DNA from: Opitutaceae bacterium
Lineage (GTDB): Bacteria; Verrucomicrobiota; Verrucomicrobiia; Opitutales; Opitutaceae
Direction of reading: 5' to 3'
Assembly (NCBI GenBank): GCA_030693515.1
Contig: JAUYAK010000119.1
Coordinates: 22,963 to 86,962 of the forward strand
Length of the DNA stretch: 64,000 nucleotides
Shown here: piece after piece, positions 43,844 through 51,306 of the stretch
Layout: the number at the start of each line of letters is the position of its first letter
How positions within the stretch are numbered: the stretch's first letter is position 1
Translations under genes and position numbers: made by a program
Notes under the pieces: model-generated
What the model was told of the DNA's origin: nothing
Database searches by the model: none
The model's input: only the letters and a program-made list of their open reading frames with translations

Positions 43844-46108
43844 ATGATCACCGCAAGACACCTCCTCGTGCTGCTCAGCGTGCTCGCCGGCCCGGCCGGC
43901 TGGAGCGCGGAGACGGCGCTCCGCTATGCCGGGCTCCCGGCGGAATTGGCGGTGCTGCCCTGCACGCCCCACAGTGTCCGCCTCGTCGTGGGCGTCGGGA
44001 CCGATGGCGCGGTGTTGTCGCGGCATCCGGCGCTGCTGCCGCGCGAATGGCCGCCGGCCCCGTTGCGGACGCGCGCCGTCGATGGCGTGCGCGAGATGCG
44101 CGTCGGAAATTTTTCGGTCAGCGTCTCCGCCGATCCACTCAAGGTGCGCGTGCAAGACGCCACCGGGCGCACGCTGCAGGAAATCGAGTTCGATCCGGCG
44201 GCACCGGGCTTCCTCTTTGCGGGCGGAGCCGGACCGATCCTCGGGCTCGGAGAGGGCGGCCCGCAATTCGATCGTCGTGGCCGCGAATATCCGTTCTTCA
44301 ACGGCCAGAAAAATCCCGACCGGCCGACGCTCGGGGCGCGCATCGCCGCGCCCTACGTCGTCGGCACGGAGGGGTGGGCGATCTTCGTGGTTTCGGGCGC
44401 CGGGGCTTTCGATCTGCGGACCGAACGCGGGCGCTTCACGCCGCGGCCGGAGGCGCCCGCCGGCATCGATCTGATCGTGTTCGACGCGCATGAACCACTC
44501 GCGCTCCTGCGCGAGATGGCGGAACTCACCGGGCCAGCCGCGCTCCCGCCGCGCTGGGCGCTCGGCTACATGCAATCCCACCGGACGCTGGAAAATTCCA
44601 CGCAGATACTGAAGGTCGCCGCGACCTTTCGCGAAAAACGGCTGCCGTGCGATGCCGTGATTTACCTCGGGACCGGATTCACGCCGGTCGGCTGGAACCG
44701 GGGCTTCGATTCCATGGAGTTCAACCCGCGCGTCTTTGTCCGCCCGGCGGCGGAGGTGTTCGCGGAACTTCACCGCCATAATTTCAAGGTCGCCGTGCAT
44801 GTGGTCCCTCCACCCACGGAGCCGATCGTCGTCACGCGCGCGGACGGGACGAAGCAGACACTCCACGGCAAGTGGGATGGCGGCGTCCTGCACGGTTCGA
44901 TCCCCGGCGAGCCGGGGGCAGCGGGCGATCCCACGCACATCGCGGCCTATTGGCGCCGCCATGAGCCGGTGTTCGCCGCAGGGGTCGACGCCTGGTGGCC
45001 CGACGAGGGCGACACGCCGGACAACGAAACGCTCTTCGCGCGCGCCCGGCTTTACTATCAGGGGCCGCTGTCGTCGCGGCCCGGCCAGCGACCATGGAAT
45101 CTCCAGCGCAATGGCTACACCGGCATCGCGCGCTACGGCGGCTGGCTGTGGTCGGGCGATGTCACCTCCCGCTGGGCGACGCTCGCCGCGCAGGTGCCGG
45201 TAGGGATCAACCACTCGCTCACGGTCACGCCCTTCTGGGGCACCGATACCGGAGGATTCCACGTGACTCCGGAACTGACCGGGGAACTGTTCGTGCGCTG
45301 GTTTCAGTTCTCCGCCTTTTGCCCGTCCTTTCGTTCGCACGGGCGGGCGTGGCAGTTACGCCTGCCGTGGGGTTGGAGCACGACGGAGACGGGGCCGCTT
45401 GAGGCGAACCGGCCCGAGGAGGAGAAACTCGATCCTGCGGAGTGGCCCAACCCCGCCGTCGAACCGATTTGCCGCCGCTATCTTGAACTGCGCTACCGGC
45501 TCCTGCCCTACAATTACACATTGGCCCGCGAGGCGCACGACACGGGTCTGCCGCTGATGCGGGCGCTGTGGCTGCACTACCCGCAGGACCAGCAGGCGGC
45601 GGGACGCGGGAGCGAATTTCTCTGGGGGCGCGATCTGCTGGTCGCGCCGGTGGTCGAACGTGGTGCAACGGCGCGCACGCTCTATCTTCCAGCGGGGACG
45701 TGGTTCGATTGGTGGACCGGTGAGCGCCACGAAGGTGGCCGCGAAATCACCCGCGCGGTCGACCTGGCTACGCTCCCGTTGTTCGCGCGCGCGGGCGCGA
45801 TCATCCCGCTCGATCCCGTCCGCCAATACGCCGACGAGCCGGTCGCCGGTCCGACGACGCTCCGGATTTTTCCCGGCGCCGACGGCGAGTTCACACTCTA
45901 CGATGATGACGGGGCGACCCTGGCCTATCTTGAAAGACAGGGCACGCGGACGCGGCTCGCCTGGAACGACGCCAGCCGCAGCTTGCGCATCACTGCCGAA
46001 CGAAGCACGGGCAGCCCGCGCGCACGCACCTTTGCCGTGCGCCTTGGCTCCGCGCCCACCGAGCGGACCGTCGCGTTCGACGGGCGCGAAGTGGAAATAC
46101 GATTCTAA
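43844..46108 (+). CDS. Exported glycoside hydrolase family 31
   Basis: A 754-aa protein with a signal peptide (about 1-21). N-terminal beta-sandwich, then GLGEGGPQFDRRGREYPFFNGQ as in the family. The (beta/alpha)8 barrel follows: PPRWALGYMQSHRTLENSTQIL, then DAVIYLGTGFTP. The nucleophile is expected at Asp387 in VDAWWPDEGD and the acid/base at Asp439 in WLWSGDVTSRWATL. The C-terminal part (LRYRLLPYNYTLAREAHDTGLPLMRALW, LLVAPVVERGATARTLYLPAGTWFDWWTG) is also typical. Members are alpha-glucosidases and alpha-xylosidases, and it probably attacks alpha-linked glycans in the periplasm. The exact bond is uncertain. Confidence 0.92.
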   Translation: MITARHLLVLLSVLAGPAGWSAETALRYAGLPAELAVLPCTPHSVRLVVGVGTDGAVLSRHPALLPREWPPAPLRTRAVDGVREMRVGNFSVSVSADPLKVRVQDATGRTLQEIEFDPAAPGFLFAGGAGPILGLGEGGPQFDRRGREYPFFNGQKNPDRPTLGARIAAPYVVGTEGWAIFVVSGAGAFDLRTERGRFTPRPEAPAGIDLIVFDAHEPLALLREMAELTGPAALPPRWALGYMQSHRTLENSTQILKVAATFREKRLPCDAVIYLGTGFTPVGWNRGFDSMEFNPRVFVRPAAEVFAELHRHNFKVAVHVVPPPTEPIVVTRADGTKQTLHGKWDGGVLHGSIPGEPGAAGDPTHIAAYWRRHEPVFAAGVDAWWPDEGDTPDNETLFARARLYYQGPLSSRPGQRPWNLQRNGYTGIARYGGWLWSGDVTSRWATLAAQVPVGINHSLTVTPFWGTDTGGFHVTPELTGELFVRWFQFSAFCPSFRSHGRAWQLRLPWGWSTTETGPLEANRPEEEKLDPAEWPNPAVEPICRRYLELRYRLLPYNYTLAREAHDTGLPLMRALWLHYPQDQQAAGRGSEFLWGRDLLVAPVVERGATARTLYLPAGTWFDWWTGERHEGGREITRAVDLATLPLFARAGAIIPLDPVRQYADEPVAGPTTLRIFPGADGEFTLYDDDGATLAYLERQGTRTRLAWNDASRSLRITAERSTGSPRARTFAVRLGSAPTERTVAFDGREVEIRF

Positions 46109-46137
46109 CTTCGTGCCCCCAACCCCTCAATTTACTC

Positions 46138-47400
46138 ATGAAAACATCACTCCGTCCCCTTCGCCCCGCGCGATTCGCCGCCCTCGTCTCCGCAGTCGCG
46201 TTCGCCTTTTCGGCGGTCGCGCAGCCGTCCTCGCCGCCGGCACCCAACCTCGGCGCTGCCATCCTCAAGTCGCCCGCACTCGCGAAAAAAATCGTCCTCA
46301 TCGGCGGCAAGAAAAGCCACGGGCCCGGCGAGCACGATTTCCCCAATGGCATCCCTCTGATGGCGGCGTGGCTGAAGGCCTCGCCGGCGTTTGCCGATGT
46401 CGATGTGCTCGCCTACACCGGCGGCTGGCCCGCCGACCTCGACGTTCTCAAAGGCGCAGCAACCATCGTCTGCTACTTCGATGGCGTGGGCGAAAAACCC
46501 GAGCCTCTGAGCAACTCTGAGCGCAACGCTTATCTCCAGAAGCTCATGGATGCCGGCACCGGCCTCGTCTGCCTGCATCAGGCTTCCACCGTCCCGCCCG
46601 GCGACACCACGATTCCGCTCGGCGCGTGGCTCGGCGCACGCCGCAACGGCATGTATGACCGCACGACCGAACAGGTGACGCTCAATCCCGTCTCGCCGCA
46701 CCACCCGATCAGCGCCGGCGTCGGCGCCTTCACCTATACGGACGAGTTTTATCCGACGCTCGTCGTCAGCGACGAAAAAAACGTCACGCCGATTCTGCGC
46801 GCCGAGGTCACGCCGAAATACGGCGACGCAGCCAAGCAAGCCGCCACGCCCGCAAAGAAAGGCACGCATATGCTCGCATGGGCCTACGAACGCGGCACTG
46901 GCCGCGGTTTCGGTTTCACGGGCGGCCATTACATGAAAGGTCTCCAGCTGCCGGAGCTGCAAAAACTCCTCGTCAATGCGATCGCGTGGACCGCCAAGAT
47001 CGAAGTGCCCAAAGACGGTATCGCGACACCCGCCCCGGTCGTCGCCACCTCCCTTGTGAACAAGAAGGACGAAAACAAAGTCGTCGCCATGCCCTGGGGT
47101 GAACTGCGCTGGTTCACCTCCGCCGAGATGAAGAACTCGCGGACGATGACCACGGGCGTCGCGATCATCAAACCCGGCCAGTCCAACCCGCGCCACTTCC
47201 ATCCGAACTGCGACGAGATCCTGCACGTGATCAGCGGCAAGATTCGCCACTCGATGAATGAAGTGACCGTCGAGATGAATGCTGGCGACACCGTCAGCAT
47301 CCCGCAGGGCGTGTTGCACAACGCCGCGAACATCGGCCCCGAAAACGCCGTCCTCGCGATCTCGTTCTCCAGCGCCTACCGCGAAGCGGTGGGCTACTGA
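46138..47400 (+). CDS. Exported ThuA-like/cupin fusion protein
   Basis: A 420-aa protein; signal peptide ends near residue 29 (FSAVAQ). Residues about 50-290 are a ThuA-type glutamine-amidotransferase-like fold: KKIVLIGGKKSHGPGEHDFPNG, then ATIVCYFDGVG, GTGLVCLHQAST, and GRGFGFTGGHYM near the end. Residues about 310-410 are a cupin: GVAIIKPGQSNPRHFHPNCDEILHVISGKIRHSMN, with the metal-ligand pattern HxH...E and the later His in GVLHNAANIG. ThuA proteins act in disaccharide metabolism next to oxidoreductases. The added cupin could be a sugar-binding or isomerase part. I know of few such fusions. Confidence 0.85.
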   Translation: MKTSLRPLRPARFAALVSAVAFAFSAVAQPSSPPAPNLGAAILKSPALAKKIVLIGGKKSHGPGEHDFPNGIPLMAAWLKASPAFADVDVLAYTGGWPADLDVLKGAATIVCYFDGVGEKPEPLSNSERNAYLQKLMDAGTGLVCLHQASTVPPGDTTIPLGAWLGARRNGMYDRTTEQVTLNPVSPHHPISAGVGAFTYTDEFYPTLVVSDEKNVTPILRAEVTPKYGDAAKQAATPAKKGTHMLAWAYERGTGRGFGFTGGHYMKGLQLPELQKLLVNAIAWTAKIEVPKDGIATPAPVVATSLVNKKDENKVVAMPWGELRWFTSAEMKNSRTMTTGVAIIKPGQSNPRHFHPNCDEILHVISGKIRHSMNEVTVEMNAGDTVSIPQGVLHNAANIGPENAVLAISFSSAYREAVGY

Positions 47401-47437
47401 GCCGGCTTTGCCAATGCCTGTCCGTCCGCGTTCCACC

Positions 47438-48442
47438 ATGAAAACTGAATCTGCACCCGCGGCTTTGCATCGCCGCACTCTTCACAAATCCACGTGGGCT
47501 GCCGCTGCGATGCCGCGGCTCAGGTCTGCCCGCGGCCGCTGCGCCTCCTTCATCCTTGTTGCCGTCCTGTCGCTGGCCGGCACTCCCACTGTTGTCCGAG
47601 CCGCCACTCTGACCCTGCGCCAAGATTCCGCGACCAAGGCCATTGCGGTTTTCCGCCACGGCGCAGCCGAGCCGATCCTCACGCAGAATGCTCGCGCGGA
47701 TTTCCGGCCTTATCTTCATCCGATTGTCGCGCCCGACGGCCAGGGCGTGCTCACCGAGTTCAGCCCGGGCCACCACAAGCACCAGACGGGACTCTACTGG
47801 GGCTTCACGCGCGTCAACGGCCGCGACTATTTCCACAATCCCGGCAACGACTATTGGCGCCGGGTCTCGAGCAATCTGCTCATCGCGCAGGGTGACGCGG
47901 TGAAGTGGTCCACGGTCTACCATCTCCTCGATGCTGCCGGTCAGGCCGTCATGACCGAAACGCAGGTCTGGACCATGCGCGACAGCGGCAACCGCTATCT
48001 GCTCGATCTGGAATGGAAGGGCGAAGGCCTTGTCGATCTCACCGTCGCGAAATACGACTACGGCGGGCTGTTCCTCCGCATGCCGTGGCGCGCCGGCATG
48101 GCAGGCGGCGCGACCAACAGCGACGGCCAGCGCAACGAGCGCGCCAACGGCCAGCGCGCCCGCTGGGTCGATGTCGGTCTGAAAATCGAGGGCCGCTCCG
48201 ATGCGGCCCGCATCGCGATCTTCGATCACCCGAAAAACGCCGGCCATCCGCTCCCGTGGCGGGTCGATAGCCAGATGGGCGTCAGCCCGAGCCGGGCGAT
48301 TGCCGGCGATTGGGTGATTGCACGGGGCAAATCCGAAACGGTGCGCCACCGGATGGTCGTCTACACCGGCGCAGAGAACGCCGGGGCCCTCGCCGCTGAG
48401 TGGCAAGCCTACGCTGACGAAAGCGCCCAGCGCGTGCCCTGA
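47438..48442 (+). CDS. Exported DUF6807/PmoA-like protein
   Basis: A 334-aa protein (an ATG 24 bases earlier is also possible). The N-terminus has a long arginine-rich region before a hydrophobic core (CASFILVAVLSLAGTPTVVRAA), so an extended signal peptide is likely. The rest fits the family annotated as DUF6807 or methane oxygenase PmoA-like: DFRPYLHPIVAPDGQGVLTEFSPGHHKHQTGLYWGFTRVNGRDYFH, with several conserved His, and LDLEWKGEGLVDLTVAKYDYGGLFLRMPW, then RWVDVGLKIEGRSDAARIAIFDHPKNAGHPLPW. No role in methane oxidation should be read into the name; members occur in carbohydrate loci. Confidence 0.85.
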   Translation: MKTESAPAALHRRTLHKSTWAAAAMPRLRSARGRCASFILVAVLSLAGTPTVVRAATLTLRQDSATKAIAVFRHGAAEPILTQNARADFRPYLHPIVAPDGQGVLTEFSPGHHKHQTGLYWGFTRVNGRDYFHNPGNDYWRRVSSNLLIAQGDAVKWSTVYHLLDAAGQAVMTETQVWTMRDSGNRYLLDLEWKGEGLVDLTVAKYDYGGLFLRMPWRAGMAGGATNSDGQRNERANGQRARWVDVGLKIEGRSDAARIAIFDHPKNAGHPLPWRVDSQMGVSPSRAIAGDWVIARGKSETVRHRMVVYTGAENAGALAAEWQAYADESAQRVP

Positions 48443-48451
48443 GGTCGCGGG

Positions 48452-49711
48452 ATGAGACCAGCCATCACGACCTCGACGACTGCGATGAGCGCATGGGGCC
48501 GCACTTCTGACCCGCAGCCACGTTCGTCGATTCCCGCCGTGACGCGCCGCGCACTCGGCATCTGCGTGTGCGCCCTCTTGCCGCTCGTGGCCGCCGACTT
48601 CGCGTTTTGCGCCGCGGCGCATCTGGCCAAGCCAGCGTTTCAATATCAGACCGAAGGCATCGCGGTGCCGGCCGCGACGGCGGATGAGCCGAAAGTCGGG
48701 ACGTTCGACGCCGCCACTATTCAGTCGGCCCTGAAATATCTCGACGATGGTGCGCGCGCGTGGTCCCGCGAGAAACGGTGCGTGGCGTGCCACACGACCG
48801 GTTCCTACCTGATGGAGCGACCGGCCCTGACCAAATTGGTCGGCCGGCCCAGCGAAGAGATTCTCGCCCTCTTTGTGCGGACCATCCCGGAAGAACTGCC
48901 GGAGCCCAAGGTGAACGCGGGCGTGACCTACTATCCGCAGGCGGAAAATTCCGTGTGGCGCGCAGCCGGCCTCGCGGAATGGGACCGGCACGTCACCGGC
49001 AAACTCAGCGCGCCTACCGAACGAGCGCTGCGCGACATGCTGCTGCGGCAATCGGGCCACGGCGGCTATCTCGTGCTCGGCGAGGTGGAGATTCCGCATT
49101 TCACCACCGACTACGAGCTCACGCTGCAAGCCGCCCGCGCCATCGCGACCGCGCCGGGCTGGCTCGCGTCGCTCAAGGACGCCGATCTCCTGCGGCGCGT
49201 TGACCGGATGAAATTTTTCCTGCGCGGCAGCCAGGCGCGCAACGACTATGAGCGCGCCCTGCGCCTGCAACTCGCCACCGTGATGCCCGATCTCGTGACG
49301 AAGGCGGAGCGCGAGTCCGCCGTGGCCCTGCTTTGGGAAAAACAATTGCCCGACGGCGGCTGGTCCACCCGCCGCATGTCCGATCCGCGCAACTGGGGCG
49401 TCGAGGTGAGCGACCCGACGCTTCAGTTCATCGCCAGCCAGTCCGACGCCGCCGATCCGGGCAGCGATTCTTACATGACCGCGTTCGCGATCGTGCTGCT
49501 GCGCGAGAGCGGCGTGCCGGCGGGCGATGCGCGCATTCAAAGAGGAATCGCCTGGCTGAAGCGCGAGCAACGCGTGAGCGGTCGCTGGTGGATGCAGTCG
49601 CTCTATCGCGGAAAATATCACTTCACGACATTCATCGCCACCTGCCAGGCGTTGAAGGCGCTGGCCTTGTGCGGCGAGCTTCCAATCGGAGACGCGAAAG
49701 GCAATCCATGA
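48452..49711 (+). CDS. Terpene-cyclase-like alpha-toroid protein with heme motif
   Basis: A 419-aa exported protein. The N-terminus has an arginine-rich stretch and a hydrophobic core (ALGICVCALLPLVAADFAF). A single c-type heme site, Cys110-x-x-Cys113-His114, lies in REKRCVACHTTGSYLMERPAL. The rest is helical with squalene-hopene-cyclase-like repeats: ALLWEKQLPDGGWSTRR, PTLQFIASQSDAADPGSDSYMTAFAIVLLRESG, then IQRGIAWLKREQRVSGRWWMQSLYRG. No cyclase DxDD motif was seen, so catalysis of terpene cyclisation is unlikely. A heme-carrying toroid may act as an electron carrier or sensor for its neighbours. The next start overlaps its stop. Confidence 0.75.
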   Translation: MRPAITTSTTAMSAWGRTSDPQPRSSIPAVTRRALGICVCALLPLVAADFAFCAAAHLAKPAFQYQTEGIAVPAATADEPKVGTFDAATIQSALKYLDDGARAWSREKRCVACHTTGSYLMERPALTKLVGRPSEEILALFVRTIPEELPEPKVNAGVTYYPQAENSVWRAAGLAEWDRHVTGKLSAPTERALRDMLLRQSGHGGYLVLGEVEIPHFTTDYELTLQAARAIATAPGWLASLKDADLLRRVDRMKFFLRGSQARNDYERALRLQLATVMPDLVTKAERESAVALLWEKQLPDGGWSTRRMSDPRNWGVEVSDPTLQFIASQSDAADPGSDSYMTAFAIVLLRESGVPAGDARIQRGIAWLKREQRVSGRWWMQSLYRGKYHFTTFIATCQALKALALCGELPIGDAKGNP

Positions 49712-50424
49712 TCCATTCACCCCATTTGCTCTCGGTGCGCCACCGCCTCCACGTCCGCACCTTCGCGTTGGGCCTCGCGTTGATCCTGCCGGGTTTCTCC
49801 GCCTGGGGCCAGACGTCGGAGTGGGCGGCGAACGACTCCACGCGGGTCGAGCGCTCCGGTGCGTGGACGTGGACAAGTCACCGCTTCGCCGCGACCCGTG
49901 CGTTTGCCACCGTCGAGGAGGGTGCCGCACTGGAAGTTTCCTGCCGCGGACGCGGCCTCGTCCTTGGCTTGGACACCCTCACGCCGCCCAACAACTACGG
50001 CCCGCCTGACCTCGGCCTGCTGGAGGTTTTTGTCGATGGCGTCAAAACGCGCGACGTGCGCCCGCGGGTCGAGGACCGCGAGGTCGTGCTGCTGCGCTCG
50101 GCCGTGGACGAGGCGCATCGCGTCCGCGTCGTGCACCGCCGGGACGGCACCGGCGTGGGTTGCCGCGTCACTGGGTTTCGCGTCCTGACCGGCGCCTTCG
50201 GGCGATCTCGCGTTCGTCGCGAGCGGCGATCGCAACACGGCCCTGGTCGATGTGCGGGCGCCCCTGACGCCCGCGTGGTATTCGTGCTGCCGAAGGGAGA
50301 CTACCGGATCGAGGGCGGGAGAAGGGAAAGCGCCGTCGAGAGCGACGACCGGCGGTTCACCGTTCTCACCCTGCGCCTCGACCTGCCGGCGAACGGCACG
50401 CGATTGATGAAGGTGCGTCCCTAA
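49708..50424 (+). CDS. Exported protein of unknown function, with a frame disturbance
   Basis: A 238-aa protein; signal peptide at about 10-34 (ending SAWGQ). Strand-rich sequence (SHRFAATRAFATVEEGAALEVSC, LGLLEVFVDGVKTRDVRP) suggests a jelly-roll-like or carbohydrate-binding fold. Between about 50201 and 50265 the frame reads as an Arg-rich stretch (GRSRVRRERRSQHGPGRCAG), while the neighbouring frame reads GDLAFVASGDRNTALVDVRAPLTPA, far more natural. The original frame resumes at VFVLPKGDYRIEGG. A pair of compensating single-base changes (a G run at 50203-50205 is the likely first) would explain it. Function unknown. Confidence 0.6.
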   Translation: MIHSPHLLSVRHRLHVRTFALGLALILPGFSAWGQTSEWAANDSTRVERSGAWTWTSHRFAATRAFATVEEGAALEVSCRGRGLVLGLDTLTPPNNYGPPDLGLLEVFVDGVKTRDVRPRVEDREVVLLRSAVDEAHRVRVVHRRDGTGVGCRVTGFRVLTGAFGRSRVRRERRSQHGPGRCAGAPDARVVFVLPKGDYRIEGGRRESAVESDDRRFTVLTLRLDLPANGTRLMKVRP

Positions 50425-50457
50425 ATCGACCCCGAAGCGCCCATCGAACCACCCGCC

Positions 50458-51306
50458 ATGAAACCTGCATTGCTCTTCACCGCCGCCCTCGCGCTCGTCT
50501 GTCCGTTGGGTGCCGCCGATGCGTTGAAATCCGCGTTGCTCTTCCACGCGTCGTTTGACCTCGGTCCGCACGCCGACCTCGCCGCAGGCGATACGCAGAT
50601 CTATACCGCCCCCGACCGCACGCGCACGCCCGCGCTGCCGGGTCTCCACGCGGGCGACGCCATTGCGGTCGCGCCGGGCGAAGGCAAATACGGCGCGGCG
50701 CTGCGCTTTCGGCACAAGACAAAAGAGCAGGTTTTTTTCAAGGGCGAGCGCAACCTCGGCTACCAGGCGAAGAACTGGAGCGGCAGCTGTTCATTCTGGA
50801 TGAGGCTCGATCCCGAGCAGGGTCTCGCGCCGGGCTATTGCGATCCGGTGCAGTTCGTCGCGCAGGCGTGGGGCGAGGGGAATATGTTTGTCGAGTTCAG
50901 CAAGGACCACACGCCACGTCATTTTCGATACGTGATCATGGCGATCACGCGGCTATGGAATCCGACCAACGCGAAATATGAGGAGATGAAGCGCCGCCCG
51001 CTGGTCGCGGTCGAGCAGCCGCCGTTTCGCCGCGATCGGTGGACGCACGTGTGCTTCACCTTCGGCAACGCGAACACCGGCGCGAAAGACGGCTGGGGCC
51101 GGCTGTATCTCGACGGTGTCAGGATGGGCGAATTCACCGGCTGGGAAAACAGCTTCAACTGGCAGGTGGAGCAGAGCGCACTCACGCTCGGGTTGGGCTA
51201 CACGGGCTGGCTCGATGACCTCGCCGTCTTCAGCCGCGCGCTCACGGACAGCGAAGTGGCGACGGTCTTCACTCTCAAAAACGGCATCGCCGAACTCCGC
51301 CGATGA
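50458..51306 (+). CDS. Exported LamG/concanavalin-like domain protein
   Basis: A 282-aa protein with a signal peptide (MKPALLFTAALALVCPLGAAD). It has one concanavalin-like (LamG) domain: LFHASFDLGPHADLAAG, ALRFRHKTKEQVFFKGERNLGYQAKNWSGSCSFWMRLDPE, and RRDRWTHVCFTFGNANTGAKDGWGRLYLDGVRMGEF. The ending is TGWLDDLAVFSRALTDSEVATVFTL, the usual final strand with DDLAVFSRAL. Such domains bind glycans or are carried by surface proteins. Its stop overlaps the start of the SGNH/lyase fusion, so the two are probably translated together. Confidence 0.85.
   Translation: MKPALLFTAALALVCPLGAADALKSALLFHASFDLGPHADLAAGDTQIYTAPDRTRTPALPGLHAGDAIAVAPGEGKYGAALRFRHKTKEQVFFKGERNLGYQAKNWSGSCSFWMRLDPEQGLAPGYCDPVQFVAQAWGEGNMFVEFSKDHTPRHFRYVIMAITRLWNPTNAKYEEMKRRPLVAVEQPPFRRDRWTHVCFTFGNANTGAKDGWGRLYLDGVRMGEFTGWENSFNWQVEQSALTLGLGYTGWLDDLAVFSRALTDSEVATVFTLKNGIAELRR

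Noticed and set aside
47294..49930. 878-aa minus-strand open frame
   Set aside because: It spans three well-supported plus-strand genes and has Arg/Gly/His-rich composition, typical for antisense frames in GC-rich DNA.
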